NCBI GenBank assembly: GCA_003024985.2 | Contig: PXIH01S0019884.1 | Length of the DNA stretch: 10,737 nucleotides | Direction: 5' to 3' (one strand) | Origin: Euperipatoides rowelli | Taxonomy: Eukaryota; Onychophora; Udeonychophora; Euonychophora; Peripatopsidae | In this document: piece by piece, positions 1 through 6,600 of the stretch | How positions within the stretch are numbered: position 1 is the first letter of the stretch | How the letters are laid out: the number at the start of each line of letters is the position of its first letter | The notes under the pieces: model-generated | The model's input: the letters and a program-made list of their open reading frames with translations, nothing else | Databases searched by the model: none | Told to the model about the DNA's origin: nothing | Position numbers and translations under genes: made by a program

Positions 1-202
1 ACCGCATCTGTAAAAACCTTCTAGAAAAAAAATAATAAAATATGATGAATATGCATTTAAATAGAGAAGGCCTTTTGGTTTTGTAAAAAATATAAAATTA
101 AAAAAAAAACAAAAACATTAAATTATTTTTAAAAGGAAAAGTTCCAGAAAAAAAAAAGTTTTTAATATGATATTTGGAACATTTCAGTTTATGGTAGAAA
201 TA

Positions 203-246
203 ATAATACCCAAATCCCTTGAGGGGCCAAGGGATTTGGGTGTTAT
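203..246. repeat. Strong inverted repeat (hairpin) at the start of a LINE fragment
   Basis: ACCCAAATCCCTT at 208-220 is the exact reverse complement of 229-241. Pairing continues past one G:T mismatch to 203/246, giving 17 paired bases around an 8-nt loop (221-228). The right arm encodes the start of the conserved RDLGV block of a reverse transcriptase, so the left arm is an inverted copy of LINE sequence. This can arise by 5' inversion during LINE insertion (twin priming) or by a later foldback duplication. That origin is an inference; the pairing itself is read directly. Confidence 0.8.
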
Positions 247-331
247 AATTCATGAATCTTGTAAGCCTAGTAAACAGTGTGTCAAAGCATGTAAAAAGGC
301 TAATAGAATGTTATGTATGTTAAAAAGAACG
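230..331 (+). pseudogene. LINE reverse-transcriptase fragment (CR1/L2-like, C-terminal region)
   Basis: The frame encodes RDLGVIIHESCKPSKQC followed by KKANRMLCMLKRT. This is the well-known block after the catalytic palm of CR1/L2-type non-LTR reverse transcriptases (family pattern: E/R-K/R-DLGV, KPS-QC, A-KANR-LG-IKR). It belongs to the polymerase of a retrotransposon that copies its RNA into genomic DNA at a nick. Only about 34 codons match. The residues upstream (from 167) and after 331 do not continue the expected family sequence, such as the LYKSLVRPHLEY block. It is therefore a short broken relic, not a gene. The open frame runs from 167 to a stop at 398-400 by chance. The family call is from motif memory; clade assignment within CR1/L2/Rex-like elements is uncertain. 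Confidence 0.8.
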
Positions 332-360
332 GCTAGATTACAGCTCCCAGTTCCCCCTTT

Positions 361-366
361 TTTATT
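361..366 (-). promoter_or_regulatory. Possible poly(A) signal for the minus-strand gene
   Basis: AATAAA reads on the minus strand at 366-361, about 120 nt past the TGA of the proposed terminal exon. Position and sequence fit a polyadenylation signal. However, the hexamer is common by chance in A+T-rich DNA, so it only weakly supports the gene model. Confidence 0.25.
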
Positions 367-484
367 GGCTGCCAAATCCAGACAAATTATCGAGAATTGA
401 ATGATTTGTTGATTTTGAGAGCATGTGTGGGTTTTTAGAGCANAATGTCATTAATTTCTAAAATTTAAATTATCATATGAAATA

Positions 485-528
485 TCAGTTTGTCATGACA
501 AGATGGTTTTGACACTTTATTGCCATGG
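485..528 (-). CDS. Possible short terminal exon of the minus-strand gene
   Basis: On the minus strand a pyrimidine-rich tract (about 553-532) ends in TTTTTGTAG at 529-531, a good 3' splice site. The next 44 nt start with two bases that complete the phase-1 codon left by the exon at 806-941, giving GCC (Ala). They then read MAIKCQNHLVMTN and stop at TGA (487-485). The implied intron is 529-805 (277 nt, GTATGT...TAG). An AATAAA lies about 120 nt downstream. Phase agreement and the acceptor are the support. The peptide is too short to recognise, and another acceptor further downstream or outside the window could be the real one. Confidence 0.3.
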
Positions 529-805
529 CTACAAAAACACAAAGAAAAATGATGGGTTTACGATACGATTTGGAGTGATAACAGTAAAAGAAATAAAAGT
601 CAATTTAACCATTAATCAATATGTGAAACCCAAACTTGGAGAAACGTATGGTTCAAGGTATCTAGTTATCAGTATGAATTTAAAAAATTTTTAACATGCA
701 AACCATTAATCATGATATAGACACAAAATAATTTGAGTTTTAAAGACAATTTTAATTTTAAAATTTCAATTTGCATTACTTTTCTCATATATTGTATATA
801 CATAC

Positions 806-941
806 CTGTGCGAAAATCAAAAACAACCCTATGTTGTTGGGAACCAAATGTTTTGCTGAAATATGGACTAAGGATGCGTTTATCCATACCATGAGGTCGT
901 AATTCATAAGCAGCAAGACCAATTTTAAAATTGAAATAATG
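806..941 (-). CDS. Internal coding exon of an unidentified protein
   Basis: Read on the minus strand, TTCTTCTTTTTCTAATTTCAG precedes position 941 as a strong acceptor (polypyrimidine tract plus CAG). The 136-nt open segment ends in ACAG followed by GTATGT (805-800), a near-consensus donor. The exon enters at phase 0 and leaves at phase 1. It encodes 45 residues that look like real protein: it starts HYFNFKIGLAAYELRPHG, continues MDKRILSPYFSKTFG and ends in HRVVFDFRT. It is rich in conserved-type residues (G, P, H, R, F, D, W-free) and unlike the low-complexity surroundings. An in-frame stop lies just upstream inside the proposed intron, which argues for splicing rather than a longer ORF. I do not recognise the family. 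It is short, basic and aromatic with no membrane segment, and I assign no function. A matching upstream exon with a phase-0 donor was not found convincingly. One weak candidate is the ATG/GTATTA junction near 1000. Confidence 0.5.
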
Positions 942-1139
942 CTGAAATTAGAAAAAGAAGAAGAGAAAAATGATTATAATTTAATAAAAAATAATAATAC
1001 CATAGTAGCCGATACTTTTAACAAAGATCAATATATAGAAAATATATCAATAACTTTTTCATACAATTCAGATCTATGAATTTTCTCTCACATCACATCC
1101 AGAATTTTCCCTTTCTGTGACATTATTTAAAAATCTTGT

Positions 1140-1262
1140 ACCGTGCTCATGGTCCAGTCGGTAGCAATGCAGGTTGAAAGAGAGGGTTCGCGTCTGTCGA
1201 GCCGATGATGGAACGTTTTTTTTCCCCTGGCTCTTAACAACATGACATTTTTTTACCAAGTA
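1140..1262 (+). mobile_element. tRNA-derived SINE candidate
   Basis: TGGTCCAGTCGG at 1150-1161 fits an RNA polymerase III A box (TRGYNNANNNGG). GGTTCGCGTCT at 1185-1195 fits a B box (GGTTCGANTCC) with two or three mismatches. The boxes start 35 nt apart, shorter than in an intact tRNA. The acceptor stem does not pair, so this is not a working tRNA gene. A T-run and a non-tRNA body (CCTGGCTCTTAACAACATG, about 1220-1245) follow, as in tRNA-headed SINEs, which are copied by LINE machinery. No second copy or clear target duplication is visible here, so the edges are approximate. Confidence 0.45.
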
Positions 1263-1406
1263 CGTTGGCTTACTTAAGAACCCGTAGTAGAATATAAATT
1301 AATAACTGATAATAAAATAAAATGCATTACCTTAGATTAAAATGGAGATTACCTGATTATGGCAGGTAACTTTATTAAAAAACAACAACAAAAAAAATAT
1401 TTAAAA

Positions 1407-1482
1407 AACTCCGAGCACTTGTAGTACATCAGAGAATACTATAATTCCAAAGAAGTCGAATTGTAACTTCAAGCTCGGAGTT
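1407..1482. repeat. Short inverted-repeat module, AACTCCGAGC ends
   Basis: AACTCCGAGC (1407-1416) and GCTCGGAGTT (1473-1482) are perfect 10-bp inverted repeats enclosing 56 bp. A second module with nearly the same terminal sequence follows at 1557-1614. This suggests a degenerate MITE-like or foldback family with ACTCCGA ends. No target-site duplication could be recognised. The spacer carries CCAAAGAAGTCGAATTGTA (1447-1465), repeated imperfectly in direct orientation at 1504-1522. Confidence 0.45.
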
Positions 1483-1556
1483 ACATTAGAGCACGTTCTA
1501 AATCCAGAGAAGTTGAATTTTAAAACAATTGGACCATCAACTGTTGTGGTTTTAAT

Positions 1557-1614
1557 AAACTCCGAACACTATTGAATTACGCTTCGACTACTTCGAGCAA
1601 AGGCATCGGAGTTT
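1557..1614. repeat. Second inverted-repeat module, AAACTCCGA ends
   Basis: AAACTCCGA (1557-1565) pairs perfectly with TCGGAGTTT (1606-1614) across a 40-bp spacer. The spacer contains GCTTCGACTACTTCGAGC, a small internal hairpin. The left end matches that of the 1407-1482 module (ACTCCGAACAC against ACTCCGAGCAC), so the two are probably parts of one element or two copies of it. Together they span about 208 bp with ACTCCGA at one edge and TCGGAGT at the other. Confidence 0.45.
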
Positions 1615-1689
1615 CAGGAAGTACCCACATCATAACCCAATCAAAATCCAAAATGGAGGAAAATTAACTTTATTGATATTTGAATGTGT

Positions 1690-1949
1690 CATTATGATAT
1701 AATCTATGCCTAGGCAAAACTTCCTCTCCATAATTTTATTATTTTAGCTATACGATATCATTTACAATAGTGGTGACTATATATGTATTGNGTTAATAGA
1801 TCTAGACTATTGTCGCGCCAAAAGTTTTTTTTTCAAACAGAGTTGTATCATTTTGGAATAGTTTACCAAAAAATGTTGTAGAATCTAAGTCAGTTTAATC
1901 TTTTAAGCTTAGGTTAGATGGTTTAATGGATAGTTTAAGTATTGTTTAG
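1690..1949 (+). pseudogene. Decayed C-terminal end of a LINE reverse transcriptase (CR1/L2-like)
   Basis: From 1830 the frame reads FSNRVVSFWNSLPKNVVESKSV, a stop (1896-1898), then SFKLRLDGLMDSL, ending at TAG 1947-1949. This matches the extreme C-terminus of CR1/L2-type polymerases (FS-RV---WNSLP--VV-A-SVNSFK-RLD). Just upstream in another frame, 1798-1829 reads RSRLLSRQKFFF, the usual basic run before FFSNRV, so a frameshift lies in the T9 run at 1825-1833. Fainter traces of the preceding YRR-RGDLI block appear at about 1755-1790, again with frame breaks. The element is ancient and inactive. It shares family and strand with the fragment at 230-331, but about 1.35 kb separates blocks that are normally roughly 0.25 kb apart. 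Confidence 0.8.
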
Positions 1950-2241
1950 TTTAACCATATCAATATAGGCTAGTTTTATGGTTCTAATTGGTTTGTTTTT
2001 ATTTTGGTATAGACTGGCAAAAAATAGTAAGGAAGCTAGTTGGGTCTGTCTGAGGGTTTAATTAGTTAGATATTGCAATGGGTATATAATTGCTATTTTT
2101 TTTTTTTAAATTAAAATTACCAAGGATTAAAAATAATAAATAAATAAAAAATAGATTAGGACTAGGGACAACATCGATGGACTGTGGTCTGTTGCTGTCC
2201 ATCATATTTGTACTTGTATAAGATGACCGACTTGTCTTTAA
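1950..2241 (+). other. Probable LINE 3' untranslated tail or flank; no gene seen
   Basis: This stretch follows the LINE stop codon directly. It holds A+T-rich sequence, a T12 run (about 2096-2107) and a more complex block (2160-2240) ending near TTAAGGTCAAGATTG. Its position suggests the 3' UTR of the LINE, but I do not recognise a family-specific 3' signature. The small minus-strand ORF here is not protein-like beyond its first half, and I do not support it. Confidence 0.3.
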
Positions 2242-2245
2242 GGTC

Positions 2246-2390
2246 AAGATTGTAATAAAATACTAAAACAACCAAAACATGTTATTGCACCTCTTGATTA
2301 TTGTAGGGTTGAAACTAAATAGATTTCACACATAGATGGAATTAGGGTTCAGGGTAAGGGTAAAGGATAGGATTGTAATAAAATATTAAA
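2246..2390 (+). repeat. 22-bp direct repeat flanking a degenerate telomere-like stretch
   Basis: The 22-mers at 2246-2267 and 2369-2390 match at 20 of 22 positions (core GATTGTAATAAAATA). Between them, 2342-2367 reads TTAGGGTTCAGGGTAAGGG and continues as a degraded TTAGGG-like series. The direct repeats could be an old target duplication or a simple local duplication. Confidence 0.45.
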
Positions 2391-2891
2391 GCTGTTTAAT
2401 ATACATTGTATGTTAGGGTGATCATCTTGGGAACATAAACTTGAATATAGCCAATTTTTTTAAAAAAAGATGTCCACTCCCTTAATATATTTTATTGTAA
2501 TATTGCATACTGCTATCTTAACATACAGTATATTTATCTACAATTTTTAACATAATCAAAAACACTATAAATTTGTAAATCCAAAAGTCTATAATGCAGT
2601 TTGTTACCAAAACCTTTAAATTTATATACAGTATTTTATATATCAATGAATACATTTATTTATGAAATGTTAACATGTTATTTCCCCATTTTTTGAAAAA
2701 ACAAAAAAAACAAAACAAACAAACATGAGCCTGCAAGTATTTTATATCATGTTTATCCTATATCATAAAACGTCAACTGTCAGTCACCTTTATATAAAAA
2801 CACATGTGCAAGATTTTTCACCCACTGTGATTTCACGTTCTAATTAGTGTTTATTATTATTATTAAAAAACTAGAGGGGACGGTACGTTTT
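2391..2891. other. Gene-free A+T-rich DNA
   Basis: Only simple A/T-rich sequence is seen here, with short A- and T-runs and an AAAC/AAAAC-rich stretch near 2699-2724. No ORF, splice-like exon or repeat end stands out. Confidence 0.6.
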
Positions 2892-2970
2892 TGTAGCCCG
2901 GAAGCCTTAAGCATGTTGATAAATTTTTTTTGTAGCCAGGAAACCTTAAAAAATTTTGATAATTTTTTTT
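2892..2970 (+). repeat. Two-copy tandem repeat of about 39-40 bp
   Basis: TGTAGCCCGGAAGCCTTAA (2892-2910) followed by GCATGTTGATAA and a T-run is repeated as TGTAGCCAGGAAACCTTAA (2931-2949) with TTTTGATAA and a T-run. The copies are adjacent and about 85 % alike. A related short sequence, TGTAGCCTGGGGGCTAC, occurs at 5141-5157. This hints that TGTAGCC-GG is part of a dispersed repeat. Confidence 0.7.
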
Positions 2971-3840
2971 AACAAATAAATAGATTAGAATGTTGCCTTC
3001 CTTTTGGGTTCTGGAAGAACACTTCATTGTCTATGGCTCACGCTCGTTTAGCAAAAACGGCCTAGTAAATAATCATCGGGCTACACAAGCGTATCGTCCC
3101 CAAACTAGAAATCAAATTATTAATAAACTAGCATTTATCGGTTTAATTCCATGCGTTAATTTAAAAACTATAAAATTATTCATGAAAACATATAATTTTC
3201 CTAACATTAAAGTCTATCCTATAAAATTATGAAGGTAATTAAAAATTAAACTACGCATGGGCAAAAATTATTATAAGAAAATGAAAAATTTGTATATTAT
3301 TATTGGCGATAAGATTAGCTGAAATTAAAGTTTTGCGTACTTACTTTTTATAAATTCAAAAATTTAACATAAGAATGGATTACTAAAGTTGAGAAATTAA
3401 TAGTGCCGTGCATTTTGATCTATTTAAATGTGGTTTGTATAGCTCTATTAAAACTGTTTCTAGAGTGAGATGCTTGATTTTATTATTGGAAGTAATTGGA
3501 ATATGCAAATCGAATTCCATTGTGTTATGTTATAGTGACATGTTGGAAGACCACAGATTGTTTGTCGTAATTTATGTGCTCCTTTATTTGTTTGGCCGCC
3601 CCTCGACTACTGCTGCCAATATAGGCCAATGTGCTTCCGATTTGAAAAATTATACTCAATGTGGTTGCTTTCTTCATCAATTTACACAGTGCAGTAGAGT
3701 ATTTGTCATTATTAGCATTTATTAAACATTAAGCTAATAAAAACCACATATTTTTTTCATTTGAATATTTTGAAACATATGTTCTCTCATTAAGCGATTT
3801 ATATTTTTAATCATTTCTAAAATGATTTAAGGAATAGGGT
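2971..3840. other. Gene-free stretch, two doubtful ORFs only
   Basis: Two plus-strand open frames (2990-3232 and 3408-3725) are present. Their translations show no recognisable family, and neither has convincing splice sites or conserved motifs. The more balanced composition around 3540-3640 (GCCGCCCCTCGACTACTGCT) might be part of an old repeat or exon, but nothing decides it. Confidence 0.4.
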
Positions 3841-3847
3841 GGATGAA

Positions 3848-3888
3848 GGGTGGGGGTTTCATGAGATGGGGTAGGGGGAAAGAGGGGG
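3848..3888 (+). other. G-rich tract, possible G-quadruplex
   Basis: Five G-runs of at least 3 occur on the plus strand: 3848-3850, 3852-3856, 3868-3871, 3874-3878 and 3884-3888. Loops are 1, 11, 2 and 5 nt. This gives a plausible three-tetrad quadruplex with one long loop. It stands out sharply from the A+T-rich background. Confidence 0.4.
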
Positions 3889-4348
3889 TGGAGATATCCT
3901 GAGCCTCATTATATTTCAATTCACAAGGGTTTTTCCACTAGTATTGTATAAAACATTACGTGTAGTCACAAAATAATTTATTGGGATTAAACACCATTCT
4001 TTCGTATACAAACTTGGATCTCATAAACCAAATTATTTTATATAGATGCACGATAAGTTGAAAAAGATCTAAGTCTGGTGACATTTGCACTATAATATAC
4101 GAATTTACAATTCTATCTGTCTGTAATGCAGTTAGTTGGGGCTTTCGATATAAGCTTAAAAGCCAGTCAATTTTTGTTGTCGTGGAATGAAAAAAAACTT
4201 CATAGTATATGGTTCTGGGGAAAGAGAGAGCAGGGACGGATAGAATGAAGGGAAGAGGGGGAAGTGGGATTATCAAAATAACTGTCCACGTCTTTTTTAA
4301 TGGGCATAATTATGATCTAGTGTAATAGTGTGGTTTTTACATAAAACA
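3889..4348. other. Gene-free stretch
   Basis: A minus-strand open frame (3956-4276, 106 codons) covers most of this stretch. It gives a peptide with no recognised family and no flanking splice or promoter signal. A purine-rich run (4217-4268) makes its proline-rich start. I treat it as chance. Confidence 0.4.
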
Positions 4349-4497
4349 TTAACCCTTTCCACTCCACTGAATATACGTAGACATTTTTTTCTTTATAATT
4401 CATCAATTCAACAATCATTGTTTAAACAATGATTGTTGAATAGAATTATAAAGAAAAAATGTCTACATATAACCGTCAGTGGAGTGGAAAGAGTTAA
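4349..4497. mobile_element. piggyBac-type palindromic MITE, TTAA-flanked
   Basis: TTAA (4349-4352) and TTAA (4494-4497) bracket a 141-bp element that is almost wholly palindromic. The ends read CCCTTTCCACTCCACTGA on the left and, as reverse complement, CTCTTTCCACTCCACTGA on the right. The arms continue through TGTAGACATTTTTT and CTTTATAATTC. A small indel at CGGTT is present only on the right. The centre, 4406-4441, is a perfect 36-bp palindrome. TTAA target sites and termini beginning C-C/T-C are the hallmark of piggyBac transposons, whose transposase would have to act from elsewhere because nothing is coded here. Family assignment rests on TTAA and the end sequence only. Confidence 0.85.
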
Positions 4498-5140
4498 AGA
4501 AAATCCTACTTTTGACTTAAAATTATGTAGTAACAGGTTTTTGCAAGTTTTTTTTTTTTTTTTTAAGACTTAAAAATATATTTAATGTAACAGTGGAAAT
4601 AATATACAATATTGTACAATATGAACATATAAGTGATGCCGATTTTTAAAGAAAGGATAAAGAATTAAAAATATACATTATCATTATTAAGTTTATTTAA
4701 TCAAACTTAAAATCATTATCACGGGTCCATGAATGTTCTCCATGTAATCTGGTTACAAAATAAATATTTTGGAATTCAACTTGGGTTAAAACCATCTCTA
4801 GGTTGTGTTGGGTAAACACATCCAAATAAATGTGAATGTGACAGACATTGTCTTAAAGTGGTTTAACAATGCCTATTTCAACTTCATTGANAAAATTAAC
4901 TTGTTTATCAAAGTTCTGTTTATATTTACCTGTAAAATATTCAGTACACCAAGCAAAAAATGTAAATTGTGTAAAAAAAAATAAGATTCAAATATAATAT
5001 CTATTCCAGTATGTTTATTTTTTAAAAAAAAAAAACATGCCCGAGTGCTTATTCCCAAACATTAATTTCAATAAAATAAATAATTTAAATTTTACAAACA
5101 AAAATTACAAAGAAATTCAAAACAAAACAATTTCATTTAC
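4498..5140. other. Gene-free A+T-rich DNA with small palindromes
   Basis: Contents are a T18 run (4547-4564), a 12-bp palindrome TACAATATTGTA (4605-4616), and a hairpin TTAAGTTT/AAACTTAA (4687-4694 and 4703-4710). A minus-strand frame (5058-4873) crosses a CAG/GTAAAT donor-like site near 4930, but the peptide is low-complexity and I do not call it. Confidence 0.5.
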
Positions 5141-5141
5141 T

Positions 5142-5157
5142 GTAGCCTGGGGGCTAC
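5142..5157. repeat. Short hairpin GTAGCC/GGCTAC
   Basis: Perfect 6-bp arms surround a 4-nt loop. The left part resembles the TGTAGCC start of the tandem repeat at 2892-2970. Confidence 0.4.
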
Positions 5158-5192
5158 TATAACTTTTTATATACTATTTGTTTGTGGTTATC

Positions 5193-5262
5193 AAAAAAAA
5201 AAAAAAAAAAATATGGCACTTTTAGAGGGGTATAGTCACGATCTAAAAAAAAAAAAAAAAAA
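5193..5262 (+). repeat. Paired A-runs (A19 and A18) 33 bp apart
   Basis: A19 at 5193-5211 and A18 at 5245-5262 flank a 33-bp spacer that begins TATGGCACTTTTAGAGG. Two long A-runs on one strand this close may be tails of retroposed sequence or simple slippage. No body typical of a SINE is recognisable. Confidence 0.5.
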
Positions 5263-5582
5263 TCTATAATAATGACGAACTGAATTTTAAAATAGTAAAA
5301 TATTATGGTATTTGGAATTTTTGAAATGGTATAAACAACTTAAAAACAGAACACTCTTTTAACAAAAAAATATGTATCTTTATGTAGACAGGTAAAATAA
5401 TTAATAATAAGGAATAATCCTAGGTGTTAATAACCTTTGTCATATATTATAAAGCTCATCAAGGAATCAAAACGGAATATTTTTTATTTCAGTAATAAAA
5501 ACTATCATTCCATGAGCAATAACTGAAAACAGGTCAATAATGTTAATAATGCAGAACAGCCTTTGCAAATTGAAATACAAAG
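5263..5582. other. Gene-free A+T-rich DNA
   Basis: No ORF, repeat end or structured signal was found in this stretch. Confidence 0.6.
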
Positions 5583-5670
5583 GACCCTAGTTACTCCCCT
5601 TCACCCTCCTACCCCTATACCCCCCTCTTTTAACCTACCCCCAAAACCCCCGTCCCCCTCTTAACCCCCC
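5583..5670 (-). other. C-rich tract; G-quadruplex motif on the minus strand
   Basis: The plus strand carries repeated C-runs within an otherwise A+T-rich area. Four runs (5638-5642, 5647-5651, 5654-5658, 5665-5670), spaced 4, 2 and 6 nt, satisfy the canonical G3+N1-7 quadruplex rule on the minus strand with up to five tetrads. The opposite strand is a matching i-motif candidate. More C-runs lie upstream (5584-5616). No gene context explains it. Confidence 0.65.
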
Positions 5671-6140
5671 AATAACCTTTCCCTGCATATCTCATTCGAC
5701 CATTTATTTGTTTACAAACTCCTAATCAATCCACCCTACCTCCCAAGCCCATTTATTTTTTTACCCACAAAAAAAAAAAAAAAGCTAATTTCAAATACGA
5801 TTTTAAATATAAATTCTTTACTGTTGCGATATATTCACAACCAAAATAAAATTTCTTTAAATATGATCACTTATTATAACATACAGTAGTACCACATGCC
5901 ATTGTTTAATAAGGAAAATATTCTACGATGTCATGCATCGAGATTCTTTATTACTATTATTTACAACACTGAACTCCCGCATGCACAATTTTAAAAGGTG
6001 TTGGAAACCTTTAGTCAATCCAAAAAAAAACAAATTTTCTCTGTGTGTCTGTCATTCCAAACTCTTTAAATTGACTTATCTCCCAAATGGTTTGTCCAAT
6101 AATGACTTGCAGTTTTTTGTGTTAGGTTGGTTTTAATGAG
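5671..6140. other. Gene-free stretch; possible dispersed-repeat fragment at its end
   Basis: The sequence from about 6040 (CTGTGTGTCTGTCATTCC, then CTTATCTCCCAAATGG and TTTTTTGTGTTAGGTTGG) resembles the kind of TGTCTGT-led repeat common in invertebrate genomes. It leads directly into the duplicated unit at 6195-6382. The 67-codon open frame at 5933-6136 runs through it and is not supported as a gene. Confidence 0.3.
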
Positions 6141-6171
6141 GATAAATCGAACGGCGATCGATCCATCGGTT

Positions 6172-6185
6172 CGTCAATTTTGACG
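6172..6185. repeat. Small palindrome CGTCAA-TT-TTGACG
   Basis: Perfect 6-bp arms with a 2-nt loop sit just before the duplicated unit. A similar hairpin (ACGTCA-AAT-TGACGT) is at about 6836-6850. Confidence 0.4.
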
Positions 6186-6194
6186 GGCTAAAAT

Positions 6195-6382
6195 AATTTT
6201 TTTTTAAAACGCTCCGATTAAGTTTAAATTGGAAATTTATGTTATCCTAGAGGTCTAGAATATGTATGTAAAAGGTTAAGGTCCTAGGTGGTCACATGGG
6301 GGTGCTAAGGTGGCCCCAAAAATTGAATTTTTTTTAAAATGCACCAATTATGTTCAAATTTGAAAGTTGTGTTACCTTAAGG
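6195..6382 (+). repeat. Duplicated ~58-bp unit, two direct copies
   Basis: Copy 1 (6195-6253) and copy 2 (6326-6382) share a T-run, AAAA, then GCTCCGATTAAGTTTAAATT against GCACCAATTATGTTCAAATT, then GTTATCC against GTTACCT, and end TAGAGG against TAAGG. A 72-bp spacer containing CCTAGGTGGTCACATGGGG separates them. The copies look like two diverged monomers of a dispersed or tandem repeat. Copy 2 stops exactly where the hAT-type terminus begins, whereas copy 1 continues into TCTAGAATATG. Confidence 0.6.
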
Positions 6383-6600
6383 CAGGGGTTCCCAACCCTG
6401 TGCCCACAGGCACCTTGGTGCCCATCGACCAATTTCTGTGTGCTCACCATTGTTCGAACACAAAACGACAGCTTTTCTTTGTTAACTTGGCAGCACCTGG
6501 ATTCCATTGATTTAGATTGTGAGTGATTAGGCAACCAATTGTAGGCAGTTGTTTTCTTGTAAATCGACCTCTTTAATTCCACCTTTTGTGCCAAGTTANT
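6383..6600. mobile_element. hAT-type transposon terminus (one end only)
   Basis: CAGGGGTTCCCAACCCTGTG starts at 6383. CAGGGGTTCCCAAC is a typical hAT terminal inverted repeat. The following TGCCCACAGGCACCTTGGTG (two overlapping GGCACC/GGTGCC hairpins) is subterminal structure often seen in non-autonomous hAT elements. The 8 bp before it, CCTTAAGG, is the right length for a hAT target duplication and happens to be palindromic. I found no matching right end (expected GGTTGGGAACCCCTG followed by CCTTAAGG), so the element is truncated or its end has diverged. The end coordinate is only nominal. A minus-strand frame (6594-6334) runs through it without transposase motifs. Confidence 0.55.

Noticed and set aside
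1141-1210. Functional tRNA gene
   Set aside because: A- and B-box-like sequences exist, but the acceptor and anticodon stems do not form and the box spacing is too short.
1074-1259. 61-codon minus-strand ORF
   Set aside because: It lies across the SINE candidate and has no conserved features.
2990-3232. 80-codon plus-strand ORF
   Set aside because: No family resemblance, and the second half is an A/T-driven mix of K, I, N and F.
3408-3725. 105-codon plus-strand ORF
   Set aside because: No recognised motif, no splice or promoter context, and ORFs of this length arise by chance. It cannot be excluded as part of an old repeat.
3956-4276. 106-codon minus-strand ORF
   Set aside because: The proline-rich start comes from a purine-rich tract on the other strand and the rest is unlike any known family. 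Probably chance.
4873-5058. Possible minus-strand exon ending at a CAG/GTAAAT site near 4930
   Set aside because: The donor is fair, but the upstream sequence is T-rich, the peptide is low-complexity and no good acceptor was found.
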